Shown here piece after piece: positions 1-5,468 of a stretch of 6,630 bases of DNA. The notes below the pieces were generated by a model. It was given only the letters and a program-made list of their open reading frames with translations, searched no databases and was not told the DNA's origin. The stretch spans positions 1 to 6,630 of the forward strand of contig CALWYA010000082.1 of NCBI GenBank assembly GCA_944385645.1. The letters are read 5' to 3'. This DNA is from an uncultured Oscillospiraceae bacterium (lineage in GTDB: Bacteria; Bacillota; Clostridia; Oscillospirales; Oscillospiraceae). The translations under genes and the position numbers were made by a program. The stretch's first letter is position 1. Each line of letters starts with the position of its first letter.

Positions 1-60
1 ATCCTCCTTGGGACCGAAAAAATCTAGGGCTACTATAGCACCATCCCCTCCCCGTGTCAA
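1..60 (-). promoter_or_regulatory. Minus-strand sigma-A promoter and ribosome site for a gene beyond the left edge
   Basis: Read on the minus strand, a perfect -35 TTGACA (55-60) is followed by a 17-bp spacer and a -10 TATAGT (32-37). Transcription would start near position 25. A Shine-Dalgarno AAGGAGG follows at 9-3, so the start codon should lie only a few bases outside the window. The gene itself cannot be seen. The promoter is divergent from the glmS promoter, and the two -35 boxes are about 42 bp apart with an AT-rich stretch between them. Confidence 0.8.
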
Positions 61-102
61 TTCTTTTTTTCGGCAGCGGAGGAATTTTTTACATTTTATC
101 CC

Positions 103-138
103 TTTACACCGGCACAGCTCCCCCGTATAATATCCCCA
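103..138 (+). promoter_or_regulatory. Sigma-A promoter of glmS
   Basis: The -35 TTTACA (103-108) and the -10 TATAAT (126-131) are separated by exactly 17 bp. Start of transcription is expected at about A138. This predicts a leader of roughly 365 nt before the glmS ATG, long enough to hold the ribozyme. The AT-rich stretch at 61-100 just upstream could act as an UP element (inference). Confidence 0.85.
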
Positions 139-198
139 TGCGGGCAGGGCCCGCCATCGCAGAGAGAAAGGAGGACCATGGGGACCGTCCCATCACAA

Positions 199-390
199 AG
201 CGCCAGCGCCCGCCGGCTCGGCTCCGGCGGGACGACGAGGAGAGGGGAGCATCGAAAGGGCGGTCCGCCGCCCCGTAAATTCGGCGGGTGCCCCTCCGCG
301 CCGCCCGGGCGCGCACGCGGCCTACAAATATGCGGGTGACCGCAAAACAAAGAGGCCGCGGCCGGGTACGCGAGGTCAAATGGCTGCGAG
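199..390 (+). ncRNA. glmS ribozyme: glmS self-cleaving ribozyme/riboswitch
   Basis: This RNA is activated by glucosamine-6-phosphate and cuts its own transcript, lowering glmS expression when product is abundant. The conserved AGCGCC starts at 199, with cleavage expected between A199 and G200. P1 pairs 209-216 with 224-231. The invariant core GACGAGGAGAGGGG lies at 234-247, followed by an ATCGA. TTCGGCGGGTGCCCC lies at 280-294. AGGGG (243-247) can pair with CCCCT (291-295). A P3-like stem pairs 296-300 with 316-320. A small hairpin with a GUGA loop (332-343) leads into the conserved CAAAACAAAG (343-352). The loop of P2a, normally short, carries an extra 6-bp hairpin (258-263 with 268-273). 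The 3' boundary is approximate: GGTCAAATGG (374-383) resembles the conserved P4 flank. Identification rests on recalled consensus and hand pairing, but core matches and position before glmS agree. Confidence 0.95.
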
Positions 391-417
391 TTTGCCCTCC
401 TGAACCAAATTTTTCTT

Positions 418-466
418 CCCGGACGCCTCCGGTCCGCGCCCTTCGGGGCGGGGGTCCGGGGAGGCG
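418..466 (+). other. GC-rich alternative hairpins in the glmS leader
   Basis: Between the ribozyme and the glmS ribosome site there are several overlapping stems. CCCGGAC (418-424) pairs with GTCCGGG (454-460), enclosing CGCCC/GGGCG (437-441 with 446-450) capped by a UUCG tetraloop closed by C-G. Two competitors exist: CGGAC (420-424) with GTCCG (432-436), and CGCCTCC (424-430) with GGAGGCG (460-466). No U-tract follows, so this is not a standard intrinsic terminator. It may stabilise the 3' cleavage product or insulate the ribosome site; the role is unknown. Confidence 0.6.
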
Positions 467-502
467 CGGGAACAGGCAAGAAATCAGGAGGAACCAGAGA
501 AT

Positions 503-2338
503 ATGTGTGGAATCGTTGGTTACATCGGACAGGAGCAGGCCGCCCCCATCCTGCTGGACGGGCTGAAGCGGCTGGAGTACCGGGGGTATGACTCCGCCGG
601 GGTGGCGGTGTACAACCGGGAGACCGGGACATTGTCGGTGCGCAAAGCCAAGGGCCGGCTCCATGTGCTGGCCGAGCAGATCCATGACGGGGCCGACCTG
701 CGGGGGACGGTGGGGGTGGGCCACACCCGCTGGGCCACCCACGGGGCCCCCAGCGACGTGAACTCCCACCCCCAGACCAGCCGCAGCGGGAAGATCGCCG
801 TGGTTCACAACGGCATCATCGAGAACTACGCCGAGCTGAAATCCTTTTTGATCTCCAAGGGGGTGCCCTTCGCCTCGGAGACCGACACCGAGGTGGTGGC
901 CCAGCTCATCGAGTACTTCTATCAGGGGGACCTGCTCTCCGCCGTGGGCCGGGTGCTCCACCGCATCCAGGGGGCCTACGCCCTGGGCATCCTGTGCGCC
1001 GACTGCCCCGACCAGCTCATCGCCGTGCGCAAGGACAGCCCCCTGATCCTGGGCTATGGGGAGGGGTGCAGCTTCCTGGCCAGCGACGTGACCGCCATCC
1101 TCCGGCGCACCCGGCAGGTGAGCTATATGGAGGACGGGGAGATCGCCGTCCTCACCCGGACGGGCATCCGGTGCTATGACCACCTGATGCAGCCGGTGGA
1201 CAAGGAGATCGTCCAGGTGGACTGGGACGTGGACGCGGCGGAAAAGGGCGGCTATGAGCACTTCATGTTCAAGGAGATTATGGAGCAGCCCGAGGCCCTG
1301 CGCCGGTGCGTCTCCCCCCGCATCCGGGACGGGGAGGTGGTCTTCGAGGACTTCTGCCTGTCGCCGGAGGAGATCCGGGCTCTGGAGAAAATCTACATCG
1401 TGGCCTGCGGCTCCAGCTACCATGTGGGCATGGTGGGCAAATACCACCTGGAGCGGCTCACCCGCAAGCCGGTGGAGGTGGCCCTGGCCTCCGAGTTCCG
1501 GTATATGGACCCCATTGTCAGCGAAAAAACGCTGGTCATTGTCATCAGCCAGTCGGGGGAGACCCTGGACACCATGGCCGCCCTCCGGGAGGCCCGGCGG
1601 CGGGGCGGTAAGATCCTGTCCATCGTCAACGTGGTGGGCAGCTCCATCGCCCGGGAGTCGGATCAGGTGCTGTACACCTGGGCGGGCCCCGAGATCGCCG
1701 TGGCCACCACCAAGGCCTACTCCACCCAGCTGGCGGTGATCTGCCTGCTGGCCCTGTACTTCGGGAAGCTCCTGGGCACCATCCCCCCGGCGGACTACCG
1801 CTCCGCCCTGGAGGCCTTCCAGGCCCTGCCGGAGCAGGTGGAGCAGGTGCTGTCCCGGAAGGACGACATCCAGTACTACGCCTCCCAGTACTTCAACCAC
1901 GACAGCGTGTTCTTCATCGGGCGGAACATCGACTACGCCCTGGGGCTGGAGGGGTCGCTGAAGCTCAAGGAGATCTCCTACATCCACTCGGAGGCCTACG
2001 CCGCCGGCGAGCTGAAGCACGGCACCATCTCCCTCATCGAGGACGGCTCCCTGGTGGTGGCCCTGGCCGCCTGCCCCCGGCTGTTCCCCAAGACCATGAG
2101 CAATGTGGTGGAGGTCAAGTCCCGGGGGGCCTCGGTGCTGGCCCTGACCACCGAGGACCGGCGGGCGGAGACCGGGCAGATCGCCGACGGGGTGTTCACC
2201 ATCCCCGGCACCTGTGAGCTGCTCCTCCCCTCCCTGAGCGTGGTCCCCCTGCAGCTGTTCGCCTACTACGTGGCTCTCATGCGGGGCTGTGACATCGACA
2301 AGCCCCGGAACCTGGCCAAGAGCGTGACGGTGGAATAA
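503..2338 (+). CDS. glmS: Glutamine--fructose-6-phosphate aminotransferase (isomerizing)
   Basis: This cytoplasmic enzyme converts fructose-6-phosphate and glutamine to glucosamine-6-phosphate and glutamate, the entry step to UDP-GlcNAc and peptidoglycan. The 611-aa length is usual for the family. Residues 1 to about 220 form a class II glutamine amidotransferase domain: Cys2 (MCGIVGYIG) becomes the N-terminal nucleophile after Met removal, with GHTRWATHG at 73-81 and HNGIIENY at 102-109. Two SIS sugar-phosphate domains follow, with ACGSSYHVG at 301-309, SQSGETLDT at 349-357, AYAAGELKHG at 498-507, and the typical C-terminal PRNLAKSVTVE. Ser replaces the more common Thr in the CGTS motif, a mild change. 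The start is fixed by the essential Cys2 and by AGGAGG at 486-491. Expression is expected to be controlled by the upstream ribozyme. Gene and C-terminus look intact, followed directly by a terminator. Confidence 0.98.
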   Translation: MCGIVGYIGQEQAAPILLDGLKRLEYRGYDSAGVAVYNRETGTLSVRKAKGRLHVLAEQIHDGADLRGTVGVGHTRWATHGAPSDVNSHPQTSRSGKIAVVHNGIIENYAELKSFLISKGVPFASETDTEVVAQLIEYFYQGDLLSAVGRVLHRIQGAYALGILCADCPDQLIAVRKDSPLILGYGEGCSFLASDVTAILRRTRQVSYMEDGEIAVLTRTGIRCYDHLMQPVDKEIVQVDWDVDAAEKGGYEHFMFKEIMEQPEALRRCVSPRIRDGEVVFEDFCLSPEEIRALEKIYIVACGSSYHVGMVGKYHLERLTRKPVEVALASEFRYMDPIVSEKTLVIVISQSGETLDTMAALREARRRGGKILSIVNVVGSSIARESDQVLYTWAGPEIAVATTKAYSTQLAVICLLALYFGKLLGTIPPADYRSALEAFQALPEQVEQVLSRKDDIQYYASQYFNHDSVFFIGRNIDYALGLEGSLKLKEISYIHSEAYAAGELKHGTISLIEDGSLVVALAACPRLFPKTMSNVVEVKSRGASVLALTTEDRRAETGQIADGVFTIPGTCELLLPSLSVVPLQLFAYYVALMRGCDIDKPRNLAKSVTVE

Positions 2339-2390
2339 AAAATAAAAGCGGCGCGGCCGCCGGCGAAGCCGGCGGCCGCACAATTTTTTA
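2339..2390. terminator. Bidirectional intrinsic terminator between glmS and the convergent gene
   Basis: A perfect 12-bp GC stem pairs 2353-2364 with 2368-2379 around a GAA loop. On the plus strand it is followed, after ACAA, by six T's (2384-2389), ending glmS transcripts. On the minus strand the A-rich stretch 2337-2348 becomes a U-rich tail, so it can also stop the converging gene. The design is compact: the T-run overlaps the TAA stop codon of the minus-strand gene (2388-2390), and the A-rich arm begins at the glmS stop. Confidence 0.93.
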
Positions 2391-2840
2391 TTCCTTCGGC
2401 TCCCGCCCGGGCTCGCCGGCCAGGAACTCGTCCACCACGCCCTCGTTCTTCAGCCAGTCCTCATAGCCGGCCCGGACCGCCTCCCACACGGAGGAGAAGT
2501 CCACGTTCTCCAGCTCCTCCCCCTGGAACATGCCCTTGTAGAAGTTCTGCAGCACATCCTCCGGGTTCTCCAGGTATTCCTCATAGAAGGCGTCCATGTA
2601 GGCCCCGAAGTGGGGGTCCTTCCGCTCCTCCAGGCCGGCCATGGCCGCCTGGAACTGCTCCCGGCTCCACTTCTTCTCCGGGTCCAGGGTGCGGGGCATG
2701 ACCCGGACCCACTGGGCCAGCCGGTCCAGCTGTCCCAGGAAACTCTCCCGGGCCTCCTCGCTGTCCAGCAGGGGGAAGGTCTCCTCGATCAGCTTGTAAA
2801 AGGCCTCTTCTATCTTCTTCTCGTTGGTCAGTTCGCCCAT
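2388..2840 (-). CDS. Hypothetical acidic soluble protein, 150 aa
   Basis: I do not recognise this family. The protein starts MGELTNEKKIEEAFYKLIEE and is rich in Glu, Asp, Phe, Tyr and Trp. It looks all-helical, with no signal peptide, membrane segment, cysteine or metal-site motif. Aromatic-acidic stretches such as FGAYMDAFYEEYLENPEDVL (78-97) and VWEAVRAGYEDWLKNEG (118-134) suggest a compact helical bundle. The start is chosen at 2840 because AAGGAGG (2855-2849) lies 8 nt before that ATG. A longer in-frame extension to 2921 would begin inside the promoter and has no ribosome site. The gene is real: it has its own near-consensus promoter, a strong ribosome site and a terminator, plus codon use like its neighbours. 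It is transcribed alone, convergent with glmS, so the context gives no functional clue. Confidence 0.85.
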   Translation of the reverse strand: MGELTNEKKIEEAFYKLIEETFPLLDSEEARESFLGQLDRLAQWVRVMPRTLDPEKKWSREQFQAAMAGLEERKDPHFGAYMDAFYEEYLENPEDVLQNFYKGMFQGEELENVDFSSVWEAVRAGYEDWLKNEGVVDEFLAGEPGREPKE

Positions 2841-2885
2841 GGTCACATCCTCCTTTTGTTCGGCGTCCGGGGTGAAAAGCTTCCT

Positions 2886-2921
2886 GTTTTTTATTATACC
2901 GAACTGCGCCCCGGCCGTCAA
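2886..2921 (-). promoter_or_regulatory. Sigma-A promoter of the 150-aa hypothetical gene
   Basis: On the minus strand, -35 TTGACG (2916-2921) and -10 TATAAT (2893-2898) are separated by 17 bp. Transcription should begin near 2886, giving a leader of about 45 nt before the ATG at 2840. The closeness to consensus implies substantial constitutive expression (inference). Confidence 0.85.
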
Positions 2922-3022
2922 CGGATTTTTGGCAAATAATACAATTCAATTTTATTTCACTTTTATGTTGTCATCAGATTTACCAAATTCAGCCGTTCAT
3001 TTTTTCACTTGGAGGAACGACT

Positions 3023-3054
3023 TGTGCCCCCGCCCCACAGGGGACGGGGGCACA
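3023..3054 (-). terminator. Strong hairpin downstream of the DUF421/DUF4363 operon, possible terminator without U-tract
   Basis: A 10-bp stem (3023-3032 with 3045-3054) continues, across one bulged A (3044), into 4 more pairs (3033-3036 with 3040-3043) around an ACA loop. It lies about 34 nt past the DUF4363 stop on the minus strand, where a terminator is expected. Neither strand has a proper T-run after the stem, so termination would be inefficient or factor-assisted. It may instead protect the mRNA 3' end or be a dispersed palindromic repeat. Confidence 0.45.
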
Positions 3055-3087
3055 TCATGCCCGCGGGATGGAACGGGGCGCATGCCG

Positions 3088-3468
3088 CTACAGCACGTTG
3101 ATCCAGCTGGGCTGCTCCATCTCGGCGATCAGCGCCAGCTGGGCCATCAGGTCGGCGTTGGCGGCGTTGTACTGGTCGGCCTCCTCCAGGGCCAGGTACT
3201 CCTCCACCGCCCGGAAGCCCTTGGCGATGCCGTCGGCGTCGCTGTGCCGGGCCACCACGTGAAAGTAAAGCCGGTGGGCCTCCCAGTCGGCCCGGACCTG
3301 GCCGGTGAGCTGCGCCGCCCGCTCCCACTCCCCCGCCCCGGCCAGGGCCTGGGCCCGGTCCAGCCGCGCCCCCATGTCCTCCGTCAGCGCCCGGGCATAC
3401 CAGGCGTTGGCCAGACTGCCCGCCAGCAGGAGGGCCAGCAGGGCGGCGGCCGCCCAAAACCGTCTCAC
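3088..3468 (-). CDS. DUF4363 family protein
   Basis: This is a 126-aa protein of unknown function. An N-terminal hydrophobic segment (about residues 4-22, FWAAAALLALLLAGSLANAW) should anchor it in the membrane. The rest is a helical, mostly acidic region outside or beside it, ending in EMEQPSWINVL, which resembles the C-terminal signature of DUF4363 proteins. The start is a GTG at 3468 whose last two bases lie in the TGA stop of the upstream DUF421 gene (GTGA overlap, 4 bp), indicating translational coupling; a GGAG sits just before it. A longer reading frame in the same phase extends upstream to 3900, but it lies opposite the DUF421 codons in a different frame and is spurious. DUF4363 and DUF421 genes commonly occur together in Clostridia, so the two products probably work together. 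Family assignment is from recalled motifs. Confidence 0.82.
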   Translation of the reverse strand: MRRFWAAAALLALLLAGSLANAWYARALTEDMGARLDRAQALAGAGEWERAAQLTGQVRADWEAHRLYFHVVARHSDADGIAKGFRAVEEYLALEEADQYNAANADLMAQLALIAEMEQPSWINVL

Positions 3469-4160
3469 CGCCGCTCCGCCCCCTTTCCGGTCTCTTTTTT
3501 GGTCAAAAACGTCTGTCCGGCCTCGTCGGCCAGCAGGAGGAACACCTCCCCCGGTTCCCGGCAGCCCCGGCGGCCCAGCTCCTCCCGCAGCCAGGCCCGG
3601 TCCTTCCCCAGGGCCCGCAGATTGTCCTCCAGCACCCGCCCGTCGCTGACCACCACCCGGGGCAGGCCGCTCTCTCTGGCCCTCACCCCCAGCTCCCGGG
3701 CGGTGGGGGGCCGCTCCCCGGCGAAGGGCAGGACGGACAGCCGGCCGTTGGTCTCCAGGATGGCATACCGCACCGCCGACAGGTCGGGGTAGCCCAGCCC
3801 CCGCAGCTCCTCCAGCAACTCGTCCACCGTCAGCCGGTTGCGGGCCATCTCCCCCTGGTCGGGCACCCCCTCCCGGACCACGACGCTGGGCCGGCCGCAC
3901 AGCAGGGCCCGGAACCGGACGCTCTTCATGGTGAGCACCGAGAGCATCATGGTCAGGGCCAGCAGGGCCAGGATGGGCACCACCCCGGCCAGCAGGGGGA
4001 TGCCGTAGTCCTGCATGGGCACCGAGGCCAGATCGGCGATGATCAGGGACAGGACCAGCTCCGAGGGCTCCAGCTCCCCCACCTGCCGCTTGCCCATGAG
4101 CCGCACCCCGGCGATGATGAGAATGTACAGGATCAGGGTGCGCATCAGGCCGGTGAACAT
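3465..4160 (-). CDS. DUF421 (YetF-like) membrane protein
   Basis: A 231-aa integral membrane protein of the DUF421/YetF family, biochemical activity unknown. Three hydrophobic segments occupy about residues 4-22, 33-49 and 53-76. The family-typical MGKRQVGELEPSELVLSLI (22-40) links the first two. The remaining two thirds form a soluble alpha/beta region including RPSVVVREG (90-98) and LTVDELLEELRGLGYPDLSA (110-129), the duplicated YetF-type fold. The start at 4160 is preceded by GGGAGG (4174-4169) at 8-nt spacing. It is the first gene of a two-gene operon with DUF4363 and is divergent from carA. As known context, a DUF421-containing protein (2Duf) in some Bacillus spores contributes to heat resistance, and other homologues are vegetative membrane proteins. 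A spore or envelope role here would be inference. No convincing promoter was found for this operon. Confidence 0.9.
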   Translation of the reverse strand: MFTGLMRTLILYILIIAGVRLMGKRQVGELEPSELVLSLIIADLASVPMQDYGIPLLAGVVPILALLALTMMLSVLTMKSVRFRALLCGRPSVVVREGVPDQGEMARNRLTVDELLEELRGLGYPDLSAVRYAILETNGRLSVLPFAGERPPTARELGVRARESGLPRVVVSDGRVLEDNLRALGKDRAWLREELGRRGCREPGEVFLLLADEAGQTFLTKKETGKGAERR

Positions 4161-4252
4161 GGCCTCTCCCTCCCTTCGGCGCTCCGGGCTCAGGGCCCTC
4201 AGCTCCAGTCTGTCCCGGCCCGCCGGGAACTATGCCGCGAATTGCCCAAATC

Positions 4253-4291
4253 TTCCATCAAAATTTCGATGGAAAAAAGGAAAAATCCATC
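4253..4291. promoter_or_regulatory. Candidate operator: 22-bp near-palindrome plus third half-site
   Basis: TTCCATC (4253-4259) and GATGGAA (4268-4274) form a palindrome centred on AAATTT with only one mismatched pair (4260/4267) in 22 bp. A further TCCATC (4286-4291) abuts the carA -35 box. The sites lie in the divergent region between the DUF421 operon and carA, which suits a dimeric regulator. The pattern does not match the ArgR box I recall, so the regulator is unidentified. As RNA the palindrome could also form a hairpin if transcribed from the minus-strand promoter. Confidence 0.45.
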
Positions 4292-4327
4292 TTGCCAACG
4301 GGGCGTTTTTTCGATAAAATAACTTGA
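4292..4327 (+). promoter_or_regulatory. Sigma-A promoter of carAB
   Basis: The -35 TTGCCA (4292-4297) and -10 TAAAAT (4315-4320) are each 5 of 6 to consensus with a 17-bp spacer. Transcription is expected near 4327, leaving a leader of about 60 nt. That leader is too short to hold a PyrR-type attenuator, and none is visible. Confidence 0.7.
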
Positions 4328-4385
4328 TTAAACCAATCGAGCGACTGCAACAGAACTGGATACGGAAGGCGAGTGAGTATTTGAG

Positions 4386-5468
4386 ATGAAAGCGACATTG
4401 ATCCTGGCCAACGGGAGCATCTTCTCCGGCACCAGCATCGGCGGCACCGAGACCCGGGTGTGCGAGATGGTATTCAACACCTCCATGACCGGCTATCAGG
4501 AGATCCTGACCGACCCCTCCTACGCCGGGCAGGGCGTGGTGATGTCCTATCCCCTCATCGGCAACTACGGCGTCAACCACGAGGACAACGAGTCCCGCCG
4601 CCCCTGGGCGGAGGCCTTCGTGGTGCGGCACCTGTCCCCCCGGGGGAGCAATTTCCGCTGTGAGGGCGACCTGGGCACCTTCTTGAAGGAGCACAACATC
4701 ACCGGCATCCAGGGTGTGGACACCCGGGCGCTGACCAAAATACTCCGCAGTCAGGGGAGCATGAACGGGATGCTCACCTGTGCGGAGCATTTTAATATCG
4801 CCGAGGTGCTGGAGCAGCTGAAGGCCTATCAGGTGAAGGACACGGTGGCCAAGGTCACCCGCGCCGAGCCCGAGGTCTTCCCCGCCTACGGCGAGGAGAA
4901 GCACCACGTGGCCATGATGGACTTCGGCGTCAAACAGCACATGATCGAGTGCCTGCGCCGCCGGGGCTGCAAGGTCACCGCCCTGCCCGCCTCCACCCCC
5001 GCCCAGGCGGTGCTGTCCGGCGGCTATGACGGGGTCATGCTGTCCAACGGCCCGGGCGACCCGGCGGAGAACACCGCCATCATCGCCGAGCTGAAGAAGC
5101 TCTATGACAGCGACATCCCCATCTTCGGGGTCTGCCTGGGCCACCAGCTGCTGGCTCTGGCCACCGGGGCCAAGACCGGCAAGCTGGCCTACGGCCACCG
5201 GGGCGGCAACCATCCGGTGCGGGACCTGGAAAAGGGCCGGGTGTTCATCACCAGCCAGAACCACGGCTATATGGTGCTGTCCGACACGGTGGACCCGGCG
5301 GTGGCCGAGGTGTCCCACGTGAACGTGAACGACGGCACCTGCGAGGGCCTGCGCTACAAGCGGCCCCGCTGCTTCACCACACAGTTCCACCCCGAGGCCA
5401 ACGCCGGCCCCCGGGATACCGAGTATCTGTTCAACCGCTTCGTGGACTCCATGGGAGGTGACCGGTAA
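4386..5468 (+). CDS. carA: Carbamoyl-phosphate synthase small (glutaminase) subunit
   Basis: CarA hydrolyses glutamine and passes ammonia through a tunnel to CarB for carbamoyl phosphate synthesis, feeding pyrimidine and arginine biosynthesis in the cytoplasm. The 360-aa length is normal. The N-terminal CPSase small-chain domain shows NTSMTGYQE (31-39) and TGIQGVDTRALT (106-117). A class I glutamine amidotransferase domain begins near residue 175, with LSNGPGDP (219-226), the nucleophile Cys250 in FGVCLGHQ, and His335 and Glu337 in TTQFHPE, so the catalytic triad is complete. The start at 4386 gives the expected N-terminus MKATLILANGSIFSG. Its ribosome site is weak: GAGTGAG at 4371-4377 is the best placed, and GGAAGG at 4364-4369 is far. 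The stop overlaps the carB start by one base (TAATG). Confidence 0.97.
   Translation: MKATLILANGSIFSGTSIGGTETRVCEMVFNTSMTGYQEILTDPSYAGQGVVMSYPLIGNYGVNHEDNESRRPWAEAFVVRHLSPRGSNFRCEGDLGTFLKEHNITGIQGVDTRALTKILRSQGSMNGMLTCAEHFNIAEVLEQLKAYQVKDTVAKVTRAEPEVFPAYGEEKHHVAMMDFGVKQHMIECLRRRGCKVTALPASTPAQAVLSGGYDGVMLSNGPGDPAENTAIIAELKKLYDSDIPIFGVCLGHQLLALATGAKTGKLAYGHRGGNHPVRDLEKGRVFITSQNHGYMVLSDTVDPAVAEVSHVNVNDGTCEGLRYKRPRCFTTQFHPEANAGPRDTEYLFNRFVDSMGGDR

Noticed and set aside
104..2383. 759-codon open frame on the minus strand opposite glmS
   Set aside because: It is an antisense shadow created by high-GC codon use in glmS; the translation is low-complexity with Gly, His, Leu, Gly-Val runs, and it has no ribosome site or family motif.
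2841..2921. Upstream ATG (2921) extending the 150-aa protein to 177 aa
   Set aside because: The extension overlaps the -10 and -35 boxes of its own promoter and lacks a ribosome site; the ATG at 2840 has both.
3024..3101. 25-codon GTG frame on the plus strand after a GGAGG at 3011-3015
   Set aside because: It starts inside the strong hairpin, runs antisense into the DUF4363 3' end, and has no visible promoter; likely chance.
3469..3900. N-terminal extension of the DUF4363 frame up to 3900
   Set aside because: It lies over DUF421 codons in another frame and reads as Pro/Gly/Arg-rich; the GTG at 3468 gives a proper membrane-anchor start and an operon-style overlap.
4213..4228. TCCCGG/CCGGGA hairpin in the DUF421 upstream region
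   Set aside because: A six-base GC stem is common by chance in this base composition and has no neighbouring signal to give it a role.
4321..4385. Pyrimidine attenuator or PyrR-binding leader before carA
   Set aside because: The leader after the predicted start is only about 60 nt and shows no terminator/antiterminator hairpins or T-run.
4230..5390. 386-codon minus-strand frame opposite carA, and a similar one at 5354-6253 opposite carB
   Set aside because: Both are mirror frames of well-recognised CarA and CarB codons and have the same His/Gly/Val-rich shadow composition.
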